Shown here: positions 36,801 through 46,850 of the stretch, piece after piece
Layout of the letters: each line of letters begins with the position of its first letter
How positions within the stretch are numbered: the first letter of the stretch is position 1
Source: Ciona intestinalis
Taxonomy: Eukaryota; Chordata; Ascidiacea; Phlebobranchia; Cionidae
DNA: 64,000 nt
Assembly (NCBI RefSeq): GCF_000224145.3
Contig: NW_004190484.2
Span: 114,406-178,405, forward strand
Direction: 5' to 3'
Notes under the pieces: generated by a model
Databases searched by the model: none
Told to the model about the DNA's origin: nothing
The model's input: the letters and a program-made list of their open reading frames with translations, nothing else
Program-made: the position numbers and the translations under genes

Positions 36801-39800
36801 TATTCCGAGTTCGATCCTCGCCTGCCGTAACAATTATTTTGGATTTATTTTCTTTTAATAAGAGATATATGAGACTACGTAAACAAAGACTACGTAAACA
36901 ACGTAAACAAAGCTAAAAGTTACCGATTACCAGCGACTTCCCGATGCGTGGCAGTTTACTTGACTCGCAAGCGTTACAATCATTAATTACTCATTAATTG
37001 GACAATTTTATACACTATGGTTTATAAGGCTAAACTTAGTTAAAATTAATGTATTGAATATAGTCGATTTATCAGTGATAAAGTACATTTGAAGTATGAG
37101 TTAGCGCCTTAAAAAAACATAAATATAATCGTTAATTACTCGCTAATTAGACGATCATATGCAGTATGGTTTATACAACTATGCTTATTTTAAAATACTT
37201 TATAGAGTACAATCATTTAATTATTATTTAAGGTGCATTTTGAATTTGGCGCATTTGAAAAAAACAGTAAAGTAATCGTTAATTAATCGCTAATCATGCG
37301 GTTTCAATTCTGAAAATTTAGTCCAAAAATTATAAATATATATTATAATTTGATTTCAATCAAGAGAATAAAGAATAAATGCTAGAATTGAGAATTAAGA
37401 TAAGTGCGGAAAAAAATCACCCTATCAGCAACAACAACAACAACGCCAAGAACAACTGTTCGACGAAAAAGGATCTATATGACCACTAACGTGTTCAATA
37501 ACGTGTTCAATAACATAATGTATAGGTAACATGTTAAAAACTATAGCAGTAGAGCAAGAAAAAGAATGTTTAGACTTAATTTTCAAAGCGTACAGTATTA
37601 TTTCGTGTTATTTACGTATATTCCTATTTATAAATACACTTAATAATCAAAATTAACAATGATTTTAAACTGTCCCATCTTATCCTGTGTGTTTTCGAAT
37701 TTGTAAAATTTCACTTGTTGTGCGGATAGTTAAATAACTCCTCGTGTGTTTTATTATATTTTNNNNNNNNNNNNNNNNNNNNNNNNNNNNNNNNNNNNNN
37801 NNNNNNNNNNNNNNNNNNNNNNNNNNNNNNNNNNNNNNNNNNNNNNNNNNNNNNNNNNNNNNNNNNNNNNNNNNNNNNNNNNNNNNNATAATATGTTAAC
37901 GTAAGCTCCACAATATTCATAACCATGAACCATTAGCATGTACAATCGTTCTAAAAAATAATTCTAGACTTTAATCAGACTCCTGTTTCCGAGTTGATAG
38001 GTATGATGACATTGACAGTGAAATGGCGACTTTTCGTCGTGAGGTGGATCGTCTGAAAACCGAGAACTACACAGTGTGCATGCGCCTTATTGATACCAAT
38101 GAAGAAAACACAAAACTCCGGGAATCGAATATGAAATTGAAGAATGAAAATGACAAAGTGAAAGCTGAGTTGCAAAAAGTGAGGATTTTGATAATTTTTA
38201 TCAGATGTTTTATCATGTAAACATGATTCTCACACTTATTTTAAAAGTAAATGTAACTTACTTTATCCTCGTGTGGCCAGAAAACGACAGTCGTTATAAC
38301 ACGTGTGGTTCGTCTGGACCGCTAACGTGATATCCTGCGGATTAATCACGCGTCTGCCTTTTGTTTTATTGTATAGCTTCTCGCCCTAATTCTTTTGTTT
38401 TACCGGAGCAACTTGCGCCCCAGATAATTTGCGTATGGAAACGTCTATTGTATGCTTGATATTGAGCAGTCATGGAGTTTAACACTTCGTGAGCTAGTCT
38501 TTGTATCTCGCATATAAATAGTCATTTATTTAAAATCAATAATTATATATATATTGATTACAATCGAGAGACGTCAGAATTAGCACTCACTTTCGTTCCC
38601 AATAATTTACTATCATTGTATGGCTGTATGATTTGTAGGGATGTACCGAATTAGGGTCTGAATACTTTCTATTTCATGCGAGTTGCCACTCAAACTACTA
38701 AATGCGCTAAAACAATAAATAGCAACGCCTGAGAGCCAGTTTTTCTGTTTATAACTCCTTAATTGAAAGCGAAAAATAGTAAAACTAGTTTTATTTTAAC
38801 ATTATAAAATCTTCTTTAACAAATATAAAAACAATTTTGTTTAAAACTGTTTTACATGAATTTTACATCTTGCAATACTAGAACTTGTAGTTTTGTTGGG
38901 CCTTTTTTATCGTAAACTCGTAAATGTTATGTGTGATTTTGATTAAATTATCCATTACCACACTACATCTAGTTGTCAGTACAACCTTTCACTCAACCAA
39001 CTTTGTGTTGGTGTAATATTGAGTTTAAACTTTGATGACACAAGACCAATATCAGTACGCCAGCTCTTGTCAGCACTCAGCCGGCGAAGATTGACAGTTT
39101 TCTTGGTTATTTTATGGCCCACAGGAAATGCTAAGATTAATCTTTACCAATACAAAGACGCTCGATTTGCACCCGTTTAACAATCCAATTTGTTCTACCA
39201 CAGTGAGTTAGGTTAAATGATATCATGGAATATTCTGATTCAATCAAATATTGGGCGCTAGATATTCAGATTCATCATATCCGAATAGTTTGGATCCTGG
39301 CCTATCCCTAGTGGCTCTTTAAAACCCATGGTATTGTGCACCGGTGTCACTATAACTTTGGTGGGTTCATCACTCATACTGAACACCATGCATAACACCA
39401 TTAAACTACAAATTTGCTTAAATTGCATGGACATACCATTATGTATCAATTAATCCAAACAATTTTTTATATTTTTTTGTAGCTTGAAAGTTGTGTTGCA
39501 ATGGAACGTCATCAATCTGTGCGGTTACGTAATAGACTCCAATGCAGCCCAACTGAGCGTGATTTGAACGACATGAAACGTGAAATTGATGAGTTGAAAA
39601 TCAAACTTGCTCAAGCTCATTCTAAGAGGGTAAGGGTAGACAACAATTTGTACAGACTTTATAAAAATGTTTTTTTTTCTGTTTTATTGGAACAGTTTTT
39701 ATAAATAAAAGCCCAAGTAAAATGCAGTTGTGTCTGTGCATGGACTACTCAATACACGGCCTAGGAATACACCTAAACTGTATGACGGTTAGTATTTCGT

Positions 39801-42800
39801 TTGGATTGAATCTGGAATAATCCGTGTCAGTATTAGACTATGTTGTAAATTGCAATATCACCTCGGTTCTGTATCTACTAATCTAACAAACTTATAACAC
39901 GTATCTACCTAGACCTATCAAAAATATAAACATTTATTATTAAGCGAAAGCTTTGCCATGCTTTTACAGTATTAAGTTGCTGTGCATCAAACCTTCAACA
40001 TAACATAACTATAATATGTTAAAATTGTCATCTGTCTGGAATCTACGGTCTACCTCAGTAATGTTTTATAACTTAAACTAACCCATCTGTCGTAAAACCC
40101 CAAGCCTCAACCCTAACCTCTACCCCCCAAACCCCTAAATCCCCCCAAAAAACTAAAAAATTACGTAATCTGTAACGTAGAAATCAAACGTAATTCGCAT
40201 TCTATGACATAATAATCTAACCTTTGTTTAATCCATGACTGCTCGTGTGGAAAATACTGTGATGCAGCACGATTTCGGGCATTTTCAAAGTTAATTTTCG
40301 ACACGAACACACAAGTTTTTTAAAAATCAATTATACAGCGGGTATCAGGGAGACGTAAGGAACGTTTTGAGACCAAAATTTTCACTGGTCACCAGCGGCA
40401 GTATTACCACTGTTTAATAAAAGACTCCTAAATCAGTAATTTATGCGTACAAAAATGACTACAACTGCTGTAAACACTATTTCTTCTATCATCTACGTAA
40501 TATACTACCTCGTTTAATCATTTTAATAAGTTTTTATTCTAACAAAACAGCCGCAAACACCACGAACACAACATACCTGCAACTGCTTTGATTGTAAACT
40601 CCATTTTGAAAATCAAAATTCCATTCATGAAACGGTGACGAAACAATGCATTATAATGGGCATAGTTCGCGTCAATAGGCCTCTTATTTTTTGAGCAGTT
40701 TAGGTGTATTCCTAGGCCGTGTATTGAGTAGGGCATGGTCTGTGTAACAAAAGTTCCACAACGTGTAACAAAAGTTAATATATATGATCGGCTGTATTGT
40801 TTTGTTTCTTGTATTGTAAACTAATTGCAAAAATTAAGATTGGGATATCATACTATTTATTAAAGAAATCATGCTGTGGTTGTTGTCAAACACATCATCG
40901 GAATCTTTATGATATTTTTAATCTGTGCCAGAATCTTTGTGATGGTGATGTCGACACTCGGATACAGATGCTGCAGCAAGACAAAAAAGAAGCAATTGAA
41001 ATGTATGCCGGGGCACTTGAGAGTCTTGCCAAACTTAGAGAAGATTGTGCAGCGGCTGAAGCATTAAGGAACAAGGTATTGTTACCTAATGTTGTACGAC
41101 CATTATTTTTACAAATTTGTACATCTATTAATACAAGTGACTAGTTTTCTACAGTTTAATGTAAAATCTAATCCAAGGTCCTGGCCAATCTAAGCTATAG
41201 GATATCATCGATATGAATTACAAAAGAGTTTGGTTATTTTGAAAGACCAAGTGATTCCTTCATAAATGACGACAATAAGTCTTAATTGTTTAATATATAT
41301 ATTAGTTGTTCAGCTGAAATCCACAAATCGGTGCAGGTCAGCTTTATGCTGTGTATGATTCAAAACCAATTTTTATAAGTTATAAGGAATCCAATTTTCA
41401 TATCTAAAAAAAATCCAAACCTAAGTGATTGATGTTTAAACCTTTTTTGTTACAGTATCTGGATGAGAAAGAACAGGCTGAACTTACATGTGCAGTGTTG
41501 CAGAGTGATTGCGACATGTTTAAAATGAGACGTGACTCAGTGTGGCAGCAACTCAAAGAAGTTGAAAAGGAAAGAGAAATTGTAAATTTCAGATTGGTGC
41601 TTTTGTTTTATTTTTTAATTCTTGAAAAGATTTTATTTCTGTAATTAGTGTATGAGCTGTGTAAGTCTAATTTTACCTTGTTTATTTACATTTGGAAATC
41701 CTGGTTAAGTGTAAACCACCTTTGAGAATGCAGTGGTGGTTATATTGTCAGCCATAAAATGTGCTATTGTTTATTTAATTAACATTATGTAAGTAATCAA
41801 ACAACTTTTTTCTACTGGAGCTGTGAAAAAGTTAACGAAACCTATTTTTTTAATCCCTAACAGAGAGTTTAAAATCATTAATACGGCTGTGGAAAAGTTA
41901 ACAGTTAACCGTTGCGGAAAGTTCGAGTCGTTTACCGAACTATGAAGTCATAGGGCATACATGTATATCAATATCTGTCATATTTACACGAAAGGCATGT
42001 GTTCGCGTTCGTTGATTGGTTCTTCGCGATAAGACAGGGTGCGCAGGAACGTGGCTTTGATCGTGCCCTACAGCGGCAATTACGTCGTCAACTTTGATTG
42101 TTAATACCGCAAGGTAATAAGTTTTGTAATATTATATTGGTGTATGACACAACTTAAATGTTTTCCTCAGCCAAGCAGCGTGTTTATTACGAAAAAGCAG
42201 GCATTAACACATGGATTGCAATTGATGATTGACCTGGCAATTGATTACGACATAATAGCAATTCACACGTTGATTATTTGCGTCATAATTGCCATTCACA
42301 CGTTGATTATTTAGCTGGCAGGTGCTTTAAAACAGGTTTGAACACGAATAAGGAAGCATTACTTTGACGTTAAGAACGTTTGCGCGTGTGTTGCAAGTAT
42401 AGTCCATATGAACATCGTAAAGTTGCCTTTAAATTCGCGAAAGAAAAGCGATAAACAAGACGCTTTATTAGGATTACGCTTGTATCGGTTAACCGGTTAA
42501 AACTGATAGGTCAACGGTTAAACAAAAAAATGGAAAATTCACAGCCATAATTATTAATGGAATTATTACGTTCACGGGTATTTTTTTATTCTGTATGGGT
42601 GAGGTGTGTGAGGAGCTGGGATTTGGGCCAGATTCGACCCATTACCCCAACACCCTGTACGCCGAAAAAGGCGTGCTTGCGGTAGTGAAGTTCTTGACCC
42701 GTGGGACTTCATCTGCGGACTTATTTTCACATGATGCGTGAACATTATACCAGGACTACACTCGTACTCACAACGTAACAACCAGGCACACTTCCACAGA

Positions 42801-45800
42801 AGGTTTATCCTTGTTTGGGCAGCGAGTCACAACATATGCAAGTTTGTGGGTAATTGTTTTCTGTGTATGACTGTTAATTTGGACAACCCATTAGTGACCG
42901 CTGATCACGCATCAGCGGGTATACATGTGTATCAATATCTGTCTAATTTTCAAAAAAGCACATCTGCATTTAGTGATTCTTCGCCATGAGATTAAGAGCC
43001 GAATAAAACTGATAAGATCTCACAACAACAAGAAAATCCACAGCCGTGCTTGCCGTTTTTGTCCAATTTAGCAAATGAAGAAATTATTTTCCATTGTTTT
43101 TTGTAGTTAATGAGAAATTTTCCATTGTTTTTTTGTAGTTAATGAGAGAACGAAACGATGCTCAACATTTTGCAAAAGACTGTATGGAAGAGAAAGCCAA
43201 ATATCGAGCCCAGATTCGAAGTTTGGAAGAAAAGTACGACAAACTTTCACAGGATCTCTTACAAAAGGAGCGGGAACTATGTCACCTGAAATCAAGCAAC
43301 AGACCCAAACATAAAGTTGCTGTGAGTTGGGTTTTTTATTGTGTTTAGATATCGATAATATATTTTCTTATACATTTTGTGCCATATTTGATTGTTTGGT
43401 AACAGTGAACAAATACGGTAATCCTATCCAGGCCAATTTTATTTTGACTTATAATTTTACCATTTTTGCCTATAAATATCAATTGTTTTTGCTAGAAACA
43501 TTTTTTCGTAGGTTGATGACTTACATTCTGGATGTCTGCCACTAGTTAGGAAAATTTATCAGTTGTGACTTGTGACTGTTTGTTACTATTGCTACTGAAA
43601 ATCTATGATATAGATTATTATATTGATACTCATTTTACACCTGCTATTTGCTCCAAAAATTAAATAGTAAAAAGGTAATTATTTTATGTTTTATGTACTG
43701 TGAAAAAATTTAAATAATTTATTTTAAAAATAGACTTATTTTTAACATACTCAGGATACACAATGGACAGGCACAGATAAATTTATCTCAAGAAGATCTA
43801 ATTCTTTTTCAACATGCAGTGAGTAATTTTATACAATTAGGAAAATAATTTTTAAACATCATTGTTAATATTTTTAACGGCGCAGTAGTGTTTAAACCAA
43901 ACAAAAGTCCTCCACTAAGTAAGGTATTTGTGGAAACAGATAATATTCATGTCCGGTATGAATAAAACATTCCTAAACTACGAATTAATAATATATATGA
44001 CAATGTTTTAGCTGCGTCCAGTACATCAAGTCAACATGAAATATTGCAGGACTGTTCGGTAAGGAACTAAAAAAACATGTATTTCTGCCACACCTAATAT
44101 AACTAATTTCTAATATCAAAGTAGATTTAATTCAGTTCCAATACATGGCAAACAAAATATTTAAAATGTGTTAAACTTTCCCTAATATTATAGGATATTT
44201 CTTCTGAATGTGAACCGTTCAGGGAACGAACATATATTACAAAACATTATGAAAAAGTAAGTCTTATTAATTTTAACCTGATGGCAATTGTTTTTAAATT
44301 TATTATGTCGGGTGTGTATTAACTAGGGATGTGCCAAGGCGAACCAGAACCCGAATAGATTCGCCGAATAACAGCACGATTTTGATATTCGCGCGAACCT
44401 AGGGATGCACATTACAGAATAATTAGGTATTCTAGGATATCCTAGAATACTTTATTTCGAATCTAGAATTCCGAATCTAGAACTTCGAATCTTTTTATAT
44501 TTATAGGAAAAATGAATTTTACCAACATAAGTCAGTTTATAGACTCTTTTATAGCAGCCTTGTTGGATCATGAGCTGTAAAATGATCAAAAATTGTACTA
44601 TTGGGTAGTTTTTGCGTCATGAAACCTATAGCAGGCTATGAAAAGACGTTGCGTAACGTATACTCTCGAAAGTCCCACAAACACAAAAATATTTTTTTTC
44701 AAAATTATAATGTTTCAAAAATTGTTATTTATTTTATAAGATGGTGTGTGATGACGTTATTAAACAGAATACCGAATCCCGTAATCAGATTCGAATACAA
44801 AAGGATTCGAATCTCATGGTTTCGAAATTCTGTAATGTGCATCCCTACGCGAACCCGAATATTGCGCGAGATTCGTGTGCGAATATTTATTACGTACGTC
44901 ATAAAATATATAAGTTTTTATCGATGCACAGCTCGTCCGCACAACAAGTTGCTTTCATGATTGAACCACAGCACGTGTGATTCACCGGCGAATAACACGT
45001 GTGTGACGCAAGCAAGTGTGTGGTATGTATGCGTAAAAGACGATGCAAGGTTATTATTTTAACGGTGGAAAAAATGGGGTGTGAGAATGAAACCGGGAGT
45101 CTACTTTCTTCAAAGTGCGTAAACACACCCCGCGTTACTTTTACTTTTTATGGTAAATTCAAAAAGCGACCGTTTTATTGATTGCTTATTCAAATTGGTC
45201 CAGTATAGGCCTAGATATTCTGCCTCAAACAGTGATCTCTAGCGCCATCCTTTTTTTACTACAAGCTTCGTGATTGTGACGTAGGAACGTACTAGTCATG
45301 TGACGGATTCATTCGTAAAAGCGAAACCTGCGTTTTTTTTGTTCTCTTGTTTTTCGCTGAAAATGCTGCCTCTCACCTTTCTGAATGAGAGAGCGGCCAT
45401 GCTTCAGCAATTTTGTGACATGATTTGTCACGTGGGTAGTACACTTCTCAATTATTTTGCCACGAAACTTTCAAATCAGTTTTATGAATTTCACGGTGTT
45501 TGAGCTGGAATATCTTTGGTTATACAGAACCGATTAAAACAGGTAAGGTGTCGTTAGAATTAGAAAAACACACTCTATCGATTAAAGCGATGTACGTTTG
45601 GGGTGTGTTTAGGCCCTTTAACTACGCTTTAACGATGCTTTAATAGTCTCTCTTTGATTGTGCGTTTTAATTATTGCAACACGTTGAGTTGAGCCGACCA
45701 ATATTGTTTTATTCAAACCGACACCGATATTTTGTAAAAACAGTTGCCATTGACCGAGATTTTAATGCACCTAAAAACTTGCCGAAATAAAACCGAAGAA

Positions 45801-46850
45801 TCTGATATAGCGAATAAAAATCAAACTACAGGCTCAATTACGATTAACTAGTTATTAGTGAGCTTGTAATCAATTAATTGGTTAATTTGTAATTGTTTTC
45901 AAATAAATTTTATCTCTCCTTCATTAAACAAACATTATATTTATCAGCCAATGCAGTTTATTTGTGTATCATGTTAACGCTCAAAAAGACGCGTAAGTGA
46001 CCCAAAGTAACCTCGACATTACACGCGCCTGATAAACATCACATGTGGTGAAAGCATGATCAGACACTTACTGTTAATATCATTGTTACGAACGAGTTGA
46101 ATTAGGTATACGAATGAGTTTACGTTTATGAATAAGTTAGCGCTCTGCATTCGTGCGAACATTGTTTCTGTTTATTCGGGTTCGTGCAAACCCGAATCTT
46201 TTGTAAATTGGCACATACCTAGTATTAACGTAGTTTGAGTAAAGTATTTAGTTAAGTTATGTTAATATTTTAATTAACATGTGTTTTAGTATTTGAAGAA
46301 AATCAAAATCTTCTCAAAAATTACACTTGGAAATTTTGGTGAATATTGTCAGAATGTATTACCTGGTATTGAACTAGCGGCTGATTATGGCCCAGGTGAT
46401 GCTGATGAAACCCCATTTTCCAAACCAACCAATGAAAAATACAAGGTTTGTTTAATGATTTCTCTTTAACTCAAGACAAATTACTTTCAAACTACTCCTT
46501 ACCAATGCCAGTTTATATAACCTCACTCCTACGCGACAAGTCTTATACAATCACCCAAACCTCCAACTATTCAGTTCATTATATTGGTAATTTTAAATTT
46601 TCAGATATAAAGTACCAGGATACTTTGTTTTCAATAAGTTGTTCTTGGTCATTTACCTTAACCTGCTTGTTTAATACAGAAAAAGTGGTCATCAGGCAGT
46701 GAGAGTGAAGTTAATGGTCCACTTATACGAAAAGATGTAATCCGTCGCCAAGCTATCCCTCGTCGCACTAACACAGATATTACTCGAAGTGCCACTAACT
46801 CAAATGTCTCTCTACCAACACAGGAGGCAGCAATATCAAAAACTCTGTGA
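25539..46850 (+). CDS. CARD9-like: CARD9/CARD11-type CARD coiled-coil scaffold without MAGUK module, 5' end not found
   Basis: The exons join in phase: 25539-25669, 27747-27863 (CARD), 37979-38178, 39483-39629, 40932-41075, 41456-41581, 43139-43321 (coiled coil), 43755-43818, 44012-44058, 44194-44256, 46290-46445 and 46680-46850 (stop). About 500 residues are visible. The CARD shows MEDNEEIL and, after the splice, NHLVDILLRKGEENYKKFLQ and YYPDVYKEIIGK, as in CARD9/CARD11. The coil shows AAAEALRNKYLDEKEQAEL, KEVEKEREI and EEKAKYRAQIRSLEEKYDKL, matching the CARMA coil block by block. It ends at SLPTQEAAISKTL with no PDZ, SH3 or guanylate-kinase region, as in CARD9. In vertebrates such proteins nucleate BCL10 filaments and recruit MALT1 to activate NF-kB. 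The first CARD helix and a conserved linker of about 80 residues after the CARD were not found. The CARD exons lie within the ODAD1-like intron on the other strand. Confidence 0.8.
25801..25945 (-). repeat. SINE fragment
   Basis: This is the 3' part of the SINE family (acttactttatcttcgcatg, ttataacacggatgttcata), cut off at about 25945 where a hAT-type end begins. Confidence 0.6.
25945..27319. mobile_element. hAT-type element of the TAGGGATGTGC group, mosaic ends
   Basis: The left end reads TAGTGATGTACCGAAG and the right end GGCTCGACACATCCCTA. The interior near 26400-26800 closely follows 30840-31240 in the element at 30380-31814. No matching target duplication is visible, so either the ends belong to two different insertions or the flanks have diverged. 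It lies between the two CARD exons. Confidence 0.55.
29020..32027. mobile_element. hAT-type element copy B, inverted relative of copy A, split by a later insertion
   Basis: The left end CACTGATGTAGAGTACGGGC corresponds to the right end of copy A in reverse. The right end (gcaattgcaaaactctacgc, then CAAT) corresponds to the left end of copy A. The hAT element at 30380-31814 is inserted in it. Without that insertion it is about 1.56 kb. The target duplication is not clear. Copies A and B face each other across about 11 kb that contains the intact hAT and both CARD exons. Confidence 0.7.
30380..31814. mobile_element. hAT-type element, TAGGGATGTGC ends, exact 8-bp target duplication
   Basis: It begins TAGGGATGTGC and ends GCACATCCCTA, with CTAATTTC on both sides (30372-30379 and 31815-31822). 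Long subterminal inverted stretches rich in GCTCGG/CCGAGC motifs (GAGCGCCGAGC) lie just inside both ends. It has no readable transposase. It is younger than copy B, in which it sits. Confidence 0.88.
32717..32745. repeat. Solo end of the GGGTGGGAGAAGATGGGACA MITE family
   Basis: GTGTCCCATCTTCCCTCACC followed by ctactatatta is the right terminus of the family. The region to its left (from about 32570) is too diverged to be sure of the other end. Confidence 0.45.
33074..33290 (+). repeat. SINE copy in the intron between exons 2 and 3 of ODAD1-like
   Basis: It has a tRNA-like head (GTGGCACAGTTGGTTAGAGG), the body motif CTTGGGCAAGACACTTAACG and the 3' motif ATAACGACTGTTATTTTCTG. It is somewhat diverged. 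Confidence 0.6.
34436..34590 (+). repeat. SINE copy
   Basis: It contains TTAGGCAAGACACTTAACGG and GTCACTAATGGGTTGTCTAA, then an A-rich run and ATTCATTC-like tail. The head is degraded. Confidence 0.6.
35841..36025 (+). repeat. SINE copy with clear tRNA-like head
   Basis: The head reads GGCGGCGTGAAAAAGCGGTT, and a B-box-like TGGGTTCAAGGCTCG follows about 40 bases later. The body has CTTGGGCAAGACACCTAACG. It is truncated before the 3' palindrome and ATTC tail. Confidence 0.65.
36360..37430 (+). repeat. Locally duplicated block and short tandem repeats
   Basis: About 120 bp at 36366-36500 recur at 37300-37420 (shared stretches include aaaattataaatatat and agaataaagaa). Between them, a unit near 36985-37030 containing taattactcattaattgga and tatggtttata recurs at about 37130-37175. 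The first block contains a 30-codon open stretch (MLEIRIEIYAEKSRAKKQQQ and on), which the second copy has lost. Confidence 0.6.
36755..36832 (+). repeat. tRNA-like sequence (SINE head or tRNA pseudogene)
   Basis: TAGTGGCCTAACGGTTATTG resembles a D-arm/A-box and GAGTTCGATCCTCG a T-arm/B-box at tRNA spacing. A four-pair T stem forms, but I find no matching acceptor stem, so it is probably a tRNA-derived repeat. Confidence 0.4.
37763..37887. other. Assembly gap (125 N)
   Basis: A run of N just upstream of the CARD9-like exon at 37979. It could hide a short exon. Confidence 0.99.
38249..38330 (-). repeat. SINE 3' fragment
   Basis: GTAACTTACTTTATCCTCGT followed by gtggccagaaaacgacagtc and ttataacacg is the 3' end of the SINE family, just downstream of a CARD9-like exon. 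Confidence 0.65.
39739..40737. mobile_element. Non-autonomous DNA element with about 41-bp terminal inverted repeats
   Basis: Left and right ends share CTACTCAATACACGGCCTAG and continue GAATACACCTAAACTG in inverted orientation, with one two-base difference near the tip (CATGGA against CATGCC). GTCTGTG flanks both sides (732-738 and 738-744 within their kilobases). Length is 999 bp, without transposase. Part of the interior (about 40150-40400) recurs at 400-660. It lies in a CARD9-like intron. Superfamily uncertain; a 7-8 bp duplication would fit hAT or a relative. Confidence 0.75.
41894..42546. mobile_element. Probable hAT-type element with GGCTGTGRAAA ends
   Basis: The left end CGGCTGTGGAAAAGTTAAC and right end GGAAAATTCACAGCC are inverted relatives, with GGTTAACCG-type motifs inside both. 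It includes a copy of the dispersed 150-bp repeat (42165-42320). Flanks are AT-rich and do not show a clear duplication. Confidence 0.5.
42840..42912 (-). repeat. SINE fragment
   Basis: TTAATTTGGACAACCCATTA and gtgaccgctga match the body of the SINE family; both ends are missing. Confidence 0.5.
44324..46221. mobile_element. hAT-type element with exact 8-bp target duplication, host of a nested hAT
   Basis: The ends TAGGGATGTGCCAA and TTGGCACATACCTA are inverted repeats; GTATTAAC lies on both sides (44316-44323 and 46222-46229). Motifs such as cccgaat and attcg near both ends are subterminal repeats. It lies in the intron between CARD9-like exons 44194-44256 and 46290-46445. No transposase is readable. 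A second hAT element is inserted at 44400-44847. Confidence 0.85.
44400..44847. mobile_element. Nested 448-bp hAT MITE with exact 8-bp target duplication
   Basis: The ends TAGGGATGCACATTACAGAA and TTCTGTAATGTGCATCCCTA are inverted repeats at least 20 bp long, flanked by CGCGAACC (44392-44399 and 44848-44855). It has no coding sequence. It inserted into the element at 44324-46221 and is therefore younger. The repeated gaat/attc motifs inside each end form a long foldback. Confidence 0.9.

Larger units (their letters stand above)
33862..37978. other. Repeat-filled spacer and CARD9-like intron, no exon recognised
   Basis: Upstream of the ODAD1-like start, this stretch holds a short TAGGGATGTGC-group hAT piece (about 34031-34275), a SINE (34436-34585), one end of the TAGAGGTCGACC hAT family (34656-34690), an inverted copy of the dispersed 150-bp repeat (35218-35400), a SINE (35841-36020), a tRNA-like sequence (36755-36832), a locally duplicated block (36360-37430) and a 125-N gap. 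The conserved linker exon expected in CARD9-type genes should lie here or in the gap, but I could not identify it. Confidence 0.6.

Noticed and set aside
36755-36832. Functional tRNA gene
   Set aside because: Good T arm, but no 5' partner for the acceptor strand; more like a SINE head.
38636-39311. Complete hAT element starting TAGGGATGTACCGAA and ending CCTATCCCTA
   Set aside because: The ends are suggestive, but inner inverted similarity is weak and the flanks show no shared 8 bp.
45300-45503. 67-codon plus-strand reading
   Set aside because: It is inside the hAT-type element at 44324-46221 and matches no transposase or host family.
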